Origin: Lysobacterales bacterium
GTDB taxonomy: Bacteria > Pseudomonadota > Gammaproteobacteria > Xanthomonadales > Rhodanobacteraceae
Length of the DNA stretch: 64,000 nt
Reading direction: 5' to 3'
Assembly (NCBI GenBank): GCA_014338185.1
Contig: QUBV01000013.1
Coordinates: 1-64,000, forward strand
Part shown: positions 38,803 through 49,022 of the stretch, in pieces
Numbering within the stretch: position 1 is the first letter of the stretch
Layout: each line of letters opens with the position of its first letter
The notes under the pieces: generated by a model
Told to the model about the DNA's origin: nothing
Databases searched by the model: none
Seen by the model: the letters and a program-made list of their open reading frames with translations, nothing else
Program-made: the position numbers and the translations under genes

Positions 38803-40311
38803 ATGATTTTCTGGCGTGTCAAACCGCTCAACCAGATTCTTGAAACCGCCGAAAAGAAATCGCTCAAGCGCCAGCTCGGGCCGGTCCAGCTCACCCTGCT
38901 CGGCATCGGCGCGGTGATCGGCACCGGCATCTTCGTGCTCACCGCCGAGGCGGCACAGAAGGCCGGTCCCGCGATGATGGTGTCGTTCCTGATCGCGGCG
39001 GTGGTGTGCGGTCTGGCCGCATTCGCCTATGCCGAGCTGGCCGCGATGCTGCCGGTCTCGGGCTCGGCCTACACCTACACCTACGGCGTGATGGGCGAAC
39101 TGGTCGCATGGGTGGTGGGCTGGGCGCTCGTGCTCGAGTACGCGATCGGCGCAACCGCCGTGTGCGTGGGCTGGTCGGGCTACATGAACGGCCTGCTCAT
39201 GCATACCGACTTCTTCGGCATGGTCGAGCCGGGAGCGCTCGCGCTGCCCGAATACCTGCGCACCGGCTACTACTCGGGCGGTGGCTTCAACCTGCTCGCG
39301 TTCCTCATCGGCATCGCGGTGACCTGGCTGCTGGTGATCGGCACCTCCAAGAGCGCCAAGGTCAACGCAGTGCTGGTCGCGATCAAGATCGTCGCACTGA
39401 CCGTGTTCGTGGCGCTCGCGGTGCCCGCGGCCAAGACGGGCAACCTGGAACCGTTCCTGCCCGGCGGCTGGGGCAGCCCGCTCGGTGGTGCCGGCGTGCT
39501 CGGTGCGGCCGCCTCGATCTTCTTCGCGTACGTGGGCTTCGATGCGGTGTCGACCGCGGCCGAGGAAACCAAGAACCCGAACCGCAACATCCCGATCGGC
39601 CTGATCGCCTCGCTGCTCATCTGCACGGTGTTCTACCTGCTGGTCGGATACGGCGCGGCCGGTTCGGTCGGCGCGCAGCCGATGCTCGGCGCCGATGGCC
39701 TGCCGCTGGATCCGGGCACACCTGCCATGGCCGCCGCCTGCGTCGGCTCCGATGCGCTGGTGTGCAGCAACGAGCCGCTGGCGCACGTGCTGCGCGTGCT
39801 CGGCTTCACCCAGATCGGCAACTGGATCGGCGTGGCCGCGATCATCGCGCTGCCGTCGGTGATCCTCATGATGATGTTCGGCCAGACCCGCATCTTCTTC
39901 ACGATGGCGCGTGACGGCCTTCTGCCCGACGCCCTGTCCAAGGTGCACCCGCGCTTCTTCACCCCGCACGTGATCACCTACCTGACCGGCGCGGTGGTGT
40001 CGGTGTGCGGCGCACTGTTCCCGGTCGGGAAGCTGGCCGACACCTCGAATGCGGGCACCCTGCTCGCGTTCGCGATGGTCGCAGTCGGCGTGATGATCCT
40101 GCGCAAGCAGCAACCCGACCGGCCACGCCCGTTCCGCACGCCGCTGGTGTGGGTGGTGTGCCCGCTCGCGGTGATGGGCTGCGTGCTGCTGTTCGTCAAC
40201 CTCAGCATCGTGGCCAAGGTCGTGTTCGTGGTGTGGGCGGCGATCGGCCTGATCATCTACCGCCTGTACGGCTACCGCCGCAGCCAGCTCGCGAGCCCGA
40301 ACGCGGGTTGA
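38803..40311 (+). CDS. APC-family amino acid permease
   Basis: 502 residues with about 12-14 membrane helices. The first helix carries the substrate-backbone-binding GIGAVIGTGIFVLT; later SGSAYTYTYGVMGE and FFAYVGFDAVSTAAEETKNP are typical of the cationic/APC group of transporters. It imports or exchanges amino acids across the inner membrane. The exact substrate is not readable. A second, related permease follows 81 bases downstream, and the two may form an operon. Confidence 0.85.
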   Translation: MIFWRVKPLNQILETAEKKSLKRQLGPVQLTLLGIGAVIGTGIFVLTAEAAQKAGPAMMVSFLIAAVVCGLAAFAYAELAAMLPVSGSAYTYTYGVMGELVAWVVGWALVLEYAIGATAVCVGWSGYMNGLLMHTDFFGMVEPGALALPEYLRTGYYSGGGFNLLAFLIGIAVTWLLVIGTSKSAKVNAVLVAIKIVALTVFVALAVPAAKTGNLEPFLPGGWGSPLGGAGVLGAAASIFFAYVGFDAVSTAAEETKNPNRNIPIGLIASLLICTVFYLLVGYGAAGSVGAQPMLGADGLPLDPGTPAMAAACVGSDALVCSNEPLAHVLRVLGFTQIGNWIGVAAIIALPSVILMMMFGQTRIFFTMARDGLLPDALSKVHPRFFTPHVITYLTGAVVSVCGALFPVGKLADTSNAGTLLAFAMVAVGVMILRKQQPDRPRPFRTPLVWVVCPLAVMGCVLLFVNLSIVAKVVFVVWAAIGLIIYRLYGYRRSQLASPNAG

Positions 40312-40392
40312 GCCGTGACTGCACCGGGCGCCGGCTGCATCGCGGCCGGCGCCGCATCCTCACCCGCCTGACCGGGCCATCGGGAACCTGCC

Positions 40393-41820
40393 ATGCTCAA
40401 GCAATTGCTCGCGATCAAGCACGCCCATGTCGCCCGCGCCGATGCGGCCGAGCTCGACCTCGTGCGCACGCTCGGCCCATGGGGCCTGACCGCGATCGGC
40501 ATCGGCGCGGTGATCGGTGGCGGCATCTTCGTGATCACCGGCCAGGCCGCAGCCGACCACGCCGGCCCCGCGATCATCCTGTCGTTCGTGCTGGCGGCGC
40601 TGTGCTGCACGTTCTGTGCGCTGTGCTACGCCGAGTTCGCCTCGATGGTGCCGGTGTCGGGCAGCGCCTACTCCTATACCTACGCCACGCTCGGCGAGCT
40701 GGCGGCATGGTTCATCGGCTGGATGCTCGTGCTCGAATACGGCGTATCGGCGTCGGCGGTCGCGGTGAGCTGGACCGGATACTTCCTGAGCCTGCTCGAC
40801 CATTTCAACATCCACCTGCCCGCGATACTCACCAACGCGCCGCTGGATGCCCAGCTCAAGCCCACCGGCGCGATCATGAACCTGCCGGCAGCCGCGATCG
40901 TGCTTGCGCTGACCGCGCTGTGCTACGTCGGCATCCGCGAGTCGGCCTCGGTCAATGCGGCGATGGTCGTGCTCAAGACCGGCCTCATCATCATCGTGAT
41001 CGTGGCCGGCTGGAACTACGTCGATCCCACGCTGTGGCAGCCGTTCATCCCGGCCAACGAGGGGCCGGGCAAGTACGGCTGGGAAGGCGTGCTGCGCGGC
41101 GCATCGATGGTGTTCTTCGCCTACATCGGCTTCGAGGCCACCTCGGTGGCGGCACAGGAATCGAAGAACCCGCAGCGCGACCTGCCCGTGGGCATGCTGG
41201 CCTCGCTGGCGATCTGCACCGTGCTGTACATCGCGATGGCCGCGGTGATGACCGGCCTCACGCCCTACAGCCAGCTCGGCACCGACGAACCGGTGGTGAC
41301 CGCGGTGGCGAGCCACCCCGAGCTGGCCTGGCTGCGCGTGGTGGTGGAGATCGGCGCGCTGATCGGCCTGTCGTCGGTGGTGCTGGTGATGATCATCGCG
41401 CAGCCGCGTATCTTCATGATCATGGGTCGCGACGGCCTGCTGCCGCGCCTGTTCACCACGATCCACCCGCGCTATCGCACACCGCACATCAACACCGTGA
41501 TCACCGGCATCGGCATCGCGCTGCTGGCCGCGGTGTTTCCGCTCGACATCCTCGGCGAACTCACCTCGATGGGCACGCTGATCGCATTCGCCGCGGTGTG
41601 CGGCGGCGTGTGGATCCTGCGCCACACCCAGCCCGAGCTGCCACGTCCGTTCCGCATCCGCTACGCGCCGCTGGTGTGCCTGGCCGGCATCGTGAGCTGC
41701 TGCATCCTGCTGTCCACCATGACCATCCACAACTGGATGCTCATGCTGAGCTGGACCGCGTTCGGCATGCTCGTGTACTTCGCCTACGGCTACCGCCACA
41801 GCCGCCTGCGCGGCGGCTGA
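40393..41820 (+). CDS. APC-family amino acid permease, paralogue
   Basis: 475 residues with about 12 membrane helices. It shares the plan and motifs of the preceding gene (GIGAVIGGGIFVITG, SGSAYSYTYATLGE, FFAYIGFEATSVAAQESKNP) but has a different N-terminus and lacks its long periplasmic insertion. Tandem duplication with divergence is likely, so the two probably take different amino acids. Confidence 0.85.
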   Translation: MLKQLLAIKHAHVARADAAELDLVRTLGPWGLTAIGIGAVIGGGIFVITGQAAADHAGPAIILSFVLAALCCTFCALCYAEFASMVPVSGSAYSYTYATLGELAAWFIGWMLVLEYGVSASAVAVSWTGYFLSLLDHFNIHLPAILTNAPLDAQLKPTGAIMNLPAAAIVLALTALCYVGIRESASVNAAMVVLKTGLIIIVIVAGWNYVDPTLWQPFIPANEGPGKYGWEGVLRGASMVFFAYIGFEATSVAAQESKNPQRDLPVGMLASLAICTVLYIAMAAVMTGLTPYSQLGTDEPVVTAVASHPELAWLRVVVEIGALIGLSSVVLVMIIAQPRIFMIMGRDGLLPRLFTTIHPRYRTPHINTVITGIGIALLAAVFPLDILGELTSMGTLIAFAAVCGGVWILRHTQPELPRPFRIRYAPLVCLAGIVSCCILLSTMTIHNWMLMLSWTAFGMLVYFAYGYRHSRLRGG

Positions 41821-41844
41821 GGCCGCCACCTCGCACGCCCGCGT

Positions 41845-43350
41845 TCAGTCCTGGCCGTCGGGCGGGTCGGCGGCCGCGTCGGGTGGCGCCGGATCGTCCG
41901 CATCGAGCAGGTCCGTACGCAGTTCCTTGCGCACCGGCGCGATCTCGGCGAGGCTGCGCACCTGCAGCAGCACGCTGCCCTTGCCGCCTTCGGTGAGCCG
42001 GCGCAGCGCGCTCGCATGCGCGCGCTGCGCCTTGTCGAGCTGGCTGCCGATCGCGCCCAGTTCCTCGACCAGCAGCGCGAAGTTGTCGTGCAGCAGCGCC
42101 GCGCGGCGCGCGATTTCCTCCGCACGCAGGTTGCGCCGTTCGATCCGCCACAGGTGCGCGACCGTGCGCAAGGTGGCCAGCAGCGTGCTTGGGCTGACCA
42201 GCGAGATGTTCTTGCCCAGCGCATGGCTGTACAGGCGCTCGTCGGCGCGCACCGCCTCGATGAACGCGGCCTCCACCGGCACGAACAGCAGCACGAAATC
42301 GAGCGTGCGCAGCCCGTCGAGTTCGCGGTAGTTGCGCGCCGACAAGCCGTCGATATGGCGCCGCAGCGAGGCCACGTGATCGGCCAGTGCGATGCGCCTG
42401 GCGTCCTCGTCGGTCGCGGCCACCAGCCGCTCCCACGCCACCAGCGACACCTTGGAGTCGATCACGATGTCCTTGCCCTCGGGCAGGTGCACGATCACAT
42501 CCGGGCGCTGGCGCCCGCCCTCGCCATCGGCGTAGCTCGCCTGCGTGTCGTACTCGCGCCCGGCCTGCAGGCCCGAGGCCTCGAGCACGCGTTCGAGCAC
42601 GAGTTCGCCCCACGCGCCCTGCACCTGGCTGTCGCCCTTGAGCGCGCGTGTGAGGTTGACCGCATCCTGGCTGATGCGCTGGTTGAGCTCGCGCAGCGCC
42701 TGGATCTCCTGGCTCAGCGCGCCGCGCTCGCGCTGCTCGCTGGCGTGGGTCGCGTGGACGGTTTCGCGAAACTCCTTGAGCTGCAGCTTGAGCGGTTCGA
42801 GCAGCCCGCCAAGCTGCTGCGAACTCTGCTCGCGGAAGCGCTCGTTGCTGGAATCGAGGATGCGGTTGGCAAGGTTCTGGAACGACTCGCGCAGGCGCTG
42901 CTCGGCCTGCTCCAGCAAGGCGAGCTTGTCGGCGGCGGCCTGCGCCTGCTCCCTGGCGCCGGCCTGCAAGGCGGCGTGCTCGCGCGTGAGTTCGAGCAGA
43001 CGCGACTGTGCCGCCTCGCGCGCGCGCTGCGCGGCATCGAGCTGGCCCGCCAGCTGCTCGGCCTGGGCGCGTTGCGCACTGGCCTCTTCGGCCGCCGCGC
43101 GCTGCCGCTGCGTGGCCGCGTCGACGTCGCGCTCGCTGCGCTGCAGGCGCGCAGCCAGTTCCTCGATGCGCTGCGCATCGGCCTCGCGCTGCGCGTTGAG
43201 CGTGGCCACCTGCGCATCGCGGCTGGCCGCCCCCGCGGCATGCGCCTGCTGTCGCCAGCGCCGCGCGAGCAGCCACAGCACCACCGCGGCCAGCACGAGG
43301 CCGGCCAGGAACGCCACGAGGACGAGGCTTGCAACCGCAGGCTCCAGCAC
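41845..43350 (-). CDS. rmuC: DNA recombination protein RmuC
   Basis: 501 residues. One N-terminal membrane helix (residues about 5-28) is followed by a long Gln/Ala/Glu-rich coiled coil (about 35-190) and a C-terminal PD-(D/E)xK-like nuclease domain ([33 protein letters not shown]). RmuC limits inversions between short inverted repeats. GTG start at 43350. It is divergent from mtnB across about 120 bases. Confidence 0.9.
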   Translation of the reverse strand: MLEPAVASLVLVAFLAGLVLAAVVLWLLARRWRQQAHAAGAASRDAQVATLNAQREADAQRIEELAARLQRSERDVDAATQRQRAAAEEASAQRAQAEQLAGQLDAAQRAREAAQSRLLELTREHAALQAGAREQAQAAADKLALLEQAEQRLRESFQNLANRILDSSNERFREQSSQQLGGLLEPLKLQLKEFRETVHATHASEQRERGALSQEIQALRELNQRISQDAVNLTRALKGDSQVQGAWGELVLERVLEASGLQAGREYDTQASYADGEGGRQRPDVIVHLPEGKDIVIDSKVSLVAWERLVAATDEDARRIALADHVASLRRHIDGLSARNYRELDGLRTLDFVLLFVPVEAAFIEAVRADERLYSHALGKNISLVSPSTLLATLRTVAHLWRIERRNLRAEEIARRAALLHDNFALLVEELGAIGSQLDKAQRAHASALRRLTEGGKGSVLLQVRSLAEIAPVRKELRTDLLDADDPAPPDAAADPPDGQD

Positions 43351-43434
43351 GATGCGCGAACTCCATCAGACCGCTCCATTGTGGCAGCGAGCGTCGCAGA
43401 AACCGAGACGAGCCCCACCCCGCCGCGGCTCGGT

Positions 43435-43440
43435 TACACT
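43435..43440 (+). promoter_or_regulatory. Candidate -10 box of the mtnB operon
   Basis: TACACT; the expected start of transcription near 43447 lies downstream of every in-frame ATG, GTG or TTG that could start mtnB, which bears on its unusual start. Confidence 0.4.
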
Positions 43441-43468
43441 GACCGGCCCTGCACCGCGGAGCACGCCC

Positions 43469-44113
43469 ATCGCCGCCCAGATCGACCGCGCCCGGCTCGA
43501 AGCCTGCGCCCACCAGATCGCTGCCGCCGGTCGCGCCCTCGGCGCCCTGGGCTGGACGCCGGCCACCAGCAGCAACTTCTCGATGCGGCTGGACGCGCAG
43601 CATGCCGCGGTGACGATCTCGGGTCGCGACAAGGGCCAGCTCGGCAGCGACGACATCATGGTCGTCGACCTGGACGGGCGCGCGCTCGATCCGCAGCTGC
43701 GCCCATCGGCCGAAACCGCGCTGCATACCCAGATCTACCGCCGCTTCGCCGCCGCGGGCGCGGTGCTGCACACTCACTCGCGTGCGCAGTCGGTGGCCTC
43801 GCGCCTGTTCGCAGCGCGCGGCGTGGTGCGTTTCGAGGGCTGGGAACTGCAGAAGGCGATCGCGGGCTACAGCAGCCACGACAGCGTGCTGGAACTGCCG
43901 GTGTTCGCCAACAGCCAGGACATGGCGGTGCTCGCGCGCGCGGTCGATGGCTGGCTCGACGCAGGCAGACCGCTGCACGGCTACTTGATCGACGGCCACG
44001 GCATCTACACATGGGGCAAGGACATGCCCGAGGCGCGACGCCACCTGGAAGCGCTGCAATTCCTGCTCGAATGCGAGCTCGACCTGATCCGGCTGCGAGG
44101 AACCCGACCATGA
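43469..44113 (+). CDS. mtnB: Methylthioribulose-1-phosphate dehydratase (MtnB), non-canonical start
   Basis: About 214 residues of the class II aldolase fold. It dehydrates 5-methylthioribulose-1-phosphate in the methionine salvage pathway. Motifs are [24 protein letters not shown], the zinc site LHTHSRAQS and the later [13 protein letters not shown]. Homology begins within a few residues of an ATC codon at 43469, which has a good gcgga site 8 bases upstream but is not a usual start. CTG 43439, TTG 43379 and ATG 43352 are also in frame but lie at or before the predicted -10 box. Confidence 0.85.
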   Translation: MAAQIDRARLEACAHQIAAAGRALGALGWTPATSSNFSMRLDAQHAAVTISGRDKGQLGSDDIMVVDLDGRALDPQLRPSAETALHTQIYRRFAAAGAVLHTHSRAQSVASRLFAARGVVRFEGWELQKAIAGYSSHDSVLELPVFANSQDMAVLARAVDGWLDAGRPLHGYLIDGHGIYTWGKDMPEARRHLEALQFLLECELDLIRLRGTRP

Positions 44114-44682
44114 CCCGACTGCGCATCTTTGCCGACGACCGCGCCGACGCGCCGCTGACCACCCACACCGACCACGCCGCGATCGCGCGCGAGCTCGGTG
44201 CGATCGGTGTGCGCTTCGAGCGCTGGCAGGCCAATGCCGAAATCGCGCCCGGCGCCAGCCAGGACGAGGTCATCGCGGCCTACCGTGGCGACATCGACCG
44301 GCTCATGCGCGAGGAAGGCTATCGCGCGGTCGACGTGGTGAGCCTCACGCCCGACCATCCCGACCGCGCGGCGCTGCGCCAGAAGTTCCTGGCCGAGCAC
44401 CGGCACATCGAGGACGAGGTGCGGTTTTTCGTCGCCGGCGCCGGCCAGTTCGCGCTGCACGTGGGCGACAAGGTGTACGAGGTGCTGTGCGAGGCGGGCG
44501 ACCTCATCGGTGTGCCCGATGGCGCTCGCCACTGGTTCGACATGAGCGAATCGCCCTGCTTCGTCGCGATCCGGCTGTTCAGCAATCCGGCCGGCTGGGT
44601 CGCGCAGTTCACCGGCGACGACATCGCCACGCGCTTTCCGCCCATGACGCCGCAGCCATCGGCGCCGGCCGCGCGCGCGTGA
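44110..44682 (+). CDS. mtnD: Acireductone dioxygenase (MtnD)
   Basis: 190 residues of the cupin fold. It oxidises the acireductone from MtnC to the keto-acid precursor of methionine and formate (iron form). Metal ligands are visible in [15 protein letters not shown] (His, His, Glu) and in [10 protein letters not shown] (His). The ATG overlaps the mtnB stop by 4 bases, and its stop overlaps the next GTG by 3-4 bases: a tight operon. Confidence 0.94.
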   Translation: MTRLRIFADDRADAPLTTHTDHAAIARELGAIGVRFERWQANAEIAPGASQDEVIAAYRGDIDRLMREEGYRAVDVVSLTPDHPDRAALRQKFLAEHRHIEDEVRFFVAGAGQFALHVGDKVYEVLCEAGDLIGVPDGARHWFDMSESPCFVAIRLFSNPAGWVAQFTGDDIATRFPPMTPQPSAPAARA

Positions 44683-45128
44683 GCTACCTCGACGAGTCGC
44701 TGGCTCCGGGCGAAGCGGTGCTCGCGCGCTTCGACCTGCACTGGACCGCGCGCTGGCGCCTGGCGCTGTTCCTGCTGCTGGCGATCCCGACCTTCGGCAT
44801 CGCGCTGCTCGCGGCCGGCTGGGAATGGCTGCGCCTGCGCGCGATCGAGCAGGGCGTGACCGATCGGCGCGTGGTGCGCAAGACCGGCATCGTGAGCCGC
44901 CACACCACCGAACTGCGGCTGGCCTCGATCGAGACGGTCGACCTGCGCCAGACCAGTCTCGGCCGCGTGCTCGGCTACGGCGACGTGGTGCTGACCGGAC
45001 GCGGCGAAACCGCCATGATGTTCAGCCGCGTCGCCGATCCGCTTGCGGTCAAGCGTGCAATCGAGAGCGCCTACGCCGATCATGTCGAGGCCGCGCGCGT
45101 GCGCGGCGAGGCCGAAGCCGGCGCCTGA
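44679..45128 (+). CDS. PH-domain (bPH/DUF304-like) membrane protein inside the mtn operon
   Basis: 149 residues: two closely spaced membrane segments (about residues 28-52) and a C-terminal bacterial PH-like domain (VTDRRVVRKTGIVSRHTTELRLASIETVDLRQTSLGRVLGYGDVVLTG). Such proteins are inner-membrane proteins of unknown job. The GTG start overlaps the mtnD stop (GTGA), and mtnC follows 45 bases later, so it is transcribed with the methionine salvage enzymes. Confidence 0.75.
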   Translation: MSYLDESLAPGEAVLARFDLHWTARWRLALFLLLAIPTFGIALLAAGWEWLRLRAIEQGVTDRRVVRKTGIVSRHTTELRLASIETVDLRQTSLGRVLGYGDVVLTGRGETAMMFSRVADPLAVKRAIESAYADHVEAARVRGEAEAGA

Positions 45129-45173
45129 GCGCCGCGCGCGCCCATCCGAGCAGACACTGGAACCGCCATCGCC

Positions 45174-45863
45174 ATGCCCGCCGTCACCGCGATCCTCACC
45201 GACATCGAAGGCACCACCAGTTCGATCGACTTCGTCAAGCACGTGCTGTTTCCGTATGCGCGCGAGCGCCTGCCCGCGTTCATCGAGACCCACGGCGACA
45301 CTACCGAGGTGCAGCACTGGCTGCAGCGCGCGGCCGAGGAAGCCGGCCAGATCGCGCTGCCGCGTCAGGAACTCATCGAACTCCTGCTCGAATGGATCGA
45401 TGCCGACCGCAAGTCGACGGCGCTCAAGGCGCTGCAGGGCATGATCTGGCTCGACGGCTACGCCGCGGGTGATTTCCGCGCCCATGTCTATCCCGAGGTG
45501 GCCTCGCGCCTGCGCGCGTGGCGCGCAGCCGGCAAGCGCCTGTACGTGTACTCGTCGGGTTCGGTGCCCGCGCAGCGGCTGTTCTTCCGCTACAGCGAGG
45601 CCGGCGACCTCACGCCGCTGTTCGACGGCTACTTCGATACCGAAACCGGCCCCAAGCGCGAAGCCGCCTCGTACGCGCGCATCGCCGCCGCGATCGGGGT
45701 CGCGCCCGCGGCCGTCGTGTTCCTGTCCGACATCGAGGCCGAACTCGACGCCGCGCAGGCCGCCGGCATGCAGACGATCCTGCTCGCGCGCGCGCCCGCG
45801 CAATGCCCGCCCGGCGCGCGCCATCGCTGCGTGGCCGATTTCGATGCGATCGAACTGGCGTGA
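45174..45863 (+). CDS. mtnC: Enolase-phosphatase E1 (MtnC)
   Basis: 229 residues of the HAD superfamily. It enolises and dephosphorylates 2,3-diketo-5-methylthiopentyl-1-phosphate, the step between MtnB and MtnD. Motif I is [15 protein letters not shown], in which the first Asp is the nucleophile; motif II is VYSSGS; motif III Lys is in GPKREAASY; motif IV is [12 protein letters not shown]. All are complete. mtnA and mtnK are not in the window. Confidence 0.94.
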   Translation: MPAVTAILTDIEGTTSSIDFVKHVLFPYARERLPAFIETHGDTTEVQHWLQRAAEEAGQIALPRQELIELLLEWIDADRKSTALKALQGMIWLDGYAAGDFRAHVYPEVASRLRAWRAAGKRLYVYSSGSVPAQRLFFRYSEAGDLTPLFDGYFDTETGPKREAASYARIAAAIGVAPAAVVFLSDIEAELDAAQAAGMQTILLARAPAQCPPGARHRCVADFDAIELA

Positions 45864-45881
45864 GCGCCACGCGCACCTGAC

Positions 45882-47354
45882 ATGAGCCCGCGCGCGCCCG
45901 GCTCCATGCTGCGCACCTTGGCCGACGGCCTGCGCGCGGCCACGCTGCGCGCGCCGCGCGGCCATGCCCTGCCCGGCAGCGCGGGCGCCTTCGTGGCGCT
46001 GGTGGTGGTCTACCTGGTCACCTCGCTGCTGATCGATGCACTCGACAGCGCGCGGCCATGGCGCTTGGTGCGCGCGGGCGTGGTGAGCGTGCTCGCCGAC
46101 TGCCTGCTCACCTATGCCGCCGGCTGGCTGCTCGCGCAGCTCGCGCGCTGCCGGGAACTGGCCACCGGCGTGGCCACCACGCTGCTCGCGGCCACCGTCA
46201 TGGTCGCCCTCGTCGTGCACTGGCCACTGCGCCATCTCACCGCGCTGCTGCAGCAGCACGGCCACGAACTCGCGGCCGTGCTGCCCGCGCTCGCGGGCCG
46301 GTTCTGGTGGCTGCTGGTGCTGCTCGTGCTCGCGCACTGGCTCATGCCGCTGCGCATCGGCCGCAGCATGTTCGGCGCGCTGCTCGCCTTCGCCGTGTCC
46401 GGTGCGGCATGGTGGTGGCTGCCGTCGGCCGCGCTCGTCGACACCCGGATCGTGGCCACGCCGGCGCAGCCCGATGCCGCGCCCGCGTTGCCCGCGCCGG
46501 TGTCCGCGCCGCAGCCGGTCACGGACGAACCCGACTTCGATCCCGAACAGGTCATGTACGCGCAAGCCGCGCTGCTCGATGCGGAACTGGCGCGGCTGGC
46601 ACCGCGCACGCCGGGCAGGATCAACCTGTACGTGGTCGCATTCGCGGGCGACGCCGGCGAGGACGTGTTCCACAACGAGGTCGAGTACGTGCGCACGCTG
46701 TTCGAGCAGCGCTTCGATGCCGCCGGACACGTGGTGGTGCTGCAGAACAACCCGCGCACGCTGGAGCGTGCGCCGCTGGCGAGCTGGACCAGCCTGCACG
46801 CGAGCCTGCAGGCGATCGCGCAGCGCGCCGACCCGGCGCAGGACATCGTGCTGCTGTACCTGACCAGCCATGGTTCGGACGACCACGAGCTGCTCGTGCA
46901 GATGGACCCGCTGCCACTGGTGCAGCTGCATCCCGAGGACGTGGCCGATGCGTTCAGGACCCAGCCGGCGCTGCGCTGGCGCGTGGTCATCGTCAATGCG
47001 TGCTACTCGGGCGGATTCATCGAGGCCCTGCGCGACGACTCCACGCTGGTGATGACCTCGGCGCGCCGCGACCGCACTTCGTTCGGCTGCGGCAGCGACG
47101 CCGACATCACCTGGTTCGGCAAGGCGCTGCTGGTGGATGCGCTCAACCGCACCACCTCGCTGCCCGAGGCGTTCGCGCTTGCGCGCGACTGGGTGGCGCA
47201 GCGCGAGGCGGCCGCTCCCGCCGCGGACGGCACGGTCGAGCATTCCGAGCCGCAACTGGCGACCTCGCCGAGCATCGAGGCGCGCCTGGCACGCTGGAGC
47301 GCGGCGCTGCCGCCCCGTCCGCCGGTCGAGTTCAAGCCGGCCGCGCGGCGCTGA
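45882..47354 (+). CDS. Membrane-anchored C13 (legumain-like) cysteine peptidase
   Basis: 490 residues. The first 200 hold about five membrane helices. A Pro/Ala-rich linker then leads to a C-terminal caspase-fold domain (about 250-430), presumably periplasmic. The catalytic dyad is visible: His330 in LTSHGSDDHE and Cys374 in VNACYSGGFIE, each after a hydrophobic strand as in clan CD peptidases. It matches bacterial C13-family proteins. The substrate is unknown. It starts 19 bases after mtnC and may be co-transcribed with it. Confidence 0.75.
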   Translation: MSPRAPGSMLRTLADGLRAATLRAPRGHALPGSAGAFVALVVVYLVTSLLIDALDSARPWRLVRAGVVSVLADCLLTYAAGWLLAQLARCRELATGVATTLLAATVMVALVVHWPLRHLTALLQQHGHELAAVLPALAGRFWWLLVLLVLAHWLMPLRIGRSMFGALLAFAVSGAAWWWLPSAALVDTRIVATPAQPDAAPALPAPVSAPQPVTDEPDFDPEQVMYAQAALLDAELARLAPRTPGRINLYVVAFAGDAGEDVFHNEVEYVRTLFEQRFDAAGHVVVLQNNPRTLERAPLASWTSLHASLQAIAQRADPAQDIVLLYLTSHGSDDHELLVQMDPLPLVQLHPEDVADAFRTQPALRWRVVIVNACYSGGFIEALRDDSTLVMTSARRDRTSFGCGSDADITWFGKALLVDALNRTTSLPEAFALARDWVAQREAAAPAADGTVEHSEPQLATSPSIEARLARWSAALPPRPPVEFKPAARR

Positions 47355-49022
47355 TCAACGCGGATCCTTGCGCAGCGCAAACACCGTGACCTGCGCATCG
47401 CGGTGCACCGGCGCGCCCAGTCGCGCCTCGACCCGGGCCGCACACGCGGCCATGTCGGGCCACGGCACCGGCCACGGGAACTTGGCACCGTAGGGCAACG
47501 TCCACGGCTGCATGCGCAGCACGAGGTAGTCGGCGCCCCAGGTCGCGCCCTCGACGATGTCGCCGAGACGCCCGACGCGGCTGAAATGCGCCCCGGTCGC
47601 GTGATAGGAGTACTCGTCCCAGTCGCCCTCGCCGCACACCGGCGCCGCCAGCGCGAACTTGACGTTCTGGCGATGGATCCGCTGCAGCCACGGATCGGGA
47701 ACATAGTTGGAATGCATGTGCGCGGGCGTCTCGATCAGGGTGACGCTGCCAGGCGGGCGCTGCGCGAGTTCGCGGTAGAACGGCGACACCGGTCCGAGCT
47801 CGAACAGGGTCACGTACGGATTCGCGCGTGGGTCGTAGTCGAACTGGAACAGCGCATGGCCCATGAACTGGTTGGGGTCGTAGTACCAGGTCGGCAGCGG
47901 GCCGCGCACCACCACGATCGCGAGCCATGCAGCCACCGCGCACGCGGCCACGGCGGCGTTGCGCAGGCGTCCGAGCAGTGCCACCAGCCCTGCCGCCACC
48001 AGCAGCAGCAGCCACGGCAGAATCGGCGTGCAGTAGCGGGCGAGCACCGCCGGATGCTGCACCCACGCCGGCCGTGCCAGCGCGATCGCGGCCACGCCGA
48101 CGATGCCGGCGCCCACGATCGCCACCACCAGGAAGCGATCGCGCCGCCACAGGCGCACGCCGCCGAGCACACCCAGCGCCAGCGAGGCCGCGAGCACGAA
48201 CCCGTCGAAGGTGCCAGCGGCCATGAGCAGGGTGCGGTAGAAGCTGTTCCAGCTCACGCTGTCGGTGGCCGCCTTGCCGGCCAGTGCGTCCCAGTCGTTG
48301 AGCAGCGGCGGCAGCAGCGCGATCGCGAGCACGCCGGCCACGAAGGCACCCAGCCGCCACACATGGCCGAGCAAGGCCCACGACTGCGCGCGCCGCGCCG
48401 GACGCAGGCAGCCGGCCAGCGCCACCAGGCCCACGCAGGCCAGCGGCCACAAGGTGAACAGCAGCGACAGCAGGTGGGCCCAGCCCGCGAGGCAGGTCGC
48501 CAGCACGTACACGCCGGCCCAGCCCAGGCTGCGACCTTCGCGCTGGTACCAGTTGCGCAGTGCCACCAGCGCGATCACGCCACACAGTGCGAGCAGGGCA
48601 TAGGGTCGCGCGGTGCGGCTGAGGTAGATGAGCAGCGGCGACAGCGCGAGCAGCGCGGTCCAGGTCGCGCGTTCCGGCAAGGCCAGCGTACGCCGCAGCA
48701 GCGCCGGTGCCAGCAGCAGCAGGGCCAATCCGCACAGCAACAGCGGCAGGTGCATCGACCATTCGCTCAGCGTGCCCTGCTGGTACAGCCAGCGGTAGTA
48801 GAGCGTGAGCGGGATCGAATAGTCGGCCACGCCGAAGTGGTCGGCGATGTTCTCCATGTCGGCGCCGATGAGCTTGCGCACCGCATGCCACTCATCGTCC
48901 ATGAGCATCTGCGAGCGCAGTTGCCACACGCGCAGGAAGCTGCCCGCGAGCACCGCCGCGGCCACCAGCAGCCACCACGGCCAGCGCGCACTGCGCGCGC
49001 CCGGCATGGCCTCAGGCTGCAT
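47355..49022 (-). CDS. Polytopic membrane glycosyltransferase (GT39/ArnT-like, PMT type)
   Basis: 555 residues with about 10-12 membrane helices. After the first helix, the periplasmic loop has an acidic pair ([10 protein letters not shown]), as in GT-C enzymes using polyprenyl-phosphate sugars; a further loop [11 protein letters not shown] is typical. The C-terminal 150 residues form a soluble domain. It overlaps the preceding glycosyltransferase gene by 11 bases. Together they fit a two-step system: GT2 loads a lipid carrier and this enzyme passes the sugar to a periplasmic acceptor. Confidence 0.72.
   Translation of the reverse strand: MQPEAMPGARSARWPWWLLVAAAVLAGSFLRVWQLRSQMLMDDEWHAVRKLIGADMENIADHFGVADYSIPLTLYYRWLYQQGTLSEWSMHLPLLLCGLALLLLAPALLRRTLALPERATWTALLALSPLLIYLSRTARPYALLALCGVIALVALRNWYQREGRSLGWAGVYVLATCLAGWAHLLSLLFTLWPLACVGLVALAGCLRPARRAQSWALLGHVWRLGAFVAGVLAIALLPPLLNDWDALAGKAATDSVSWNSFYRTLLMAAGTFDGFVLAASLALGVLGGVRLWRRDRFLVVAIVGAGIVGVAAIALARPAWVQHPAVLARYCTPILPWLLLLVAAGLVALLGRLRNAAVAACAVAAWLAIVVVRGPLPTWYYDPNQFMGHALFQFDYDPRANPYVTLFELGPVSPFYRELAQRPPGSVTLIETPAHMHSNYVPDPWLQRIHRQNVKFALAAPVCGEGDWDEYSYHATGAHFSRVGRLGDIVEGATWGADYLVLRMQPWTLPYGAKFPWPVPWPDMAACAARVEARLGAPVHRDAQVTVFALRKDPR

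Noticed and set aside
43351..43468. SAM or MTA-responsive riboswitch before mtnB
   Set aside because: The gap to rmuC is only about 120 bases and shows no known SAM aptamer core; the predicted leader is about 20 bases.
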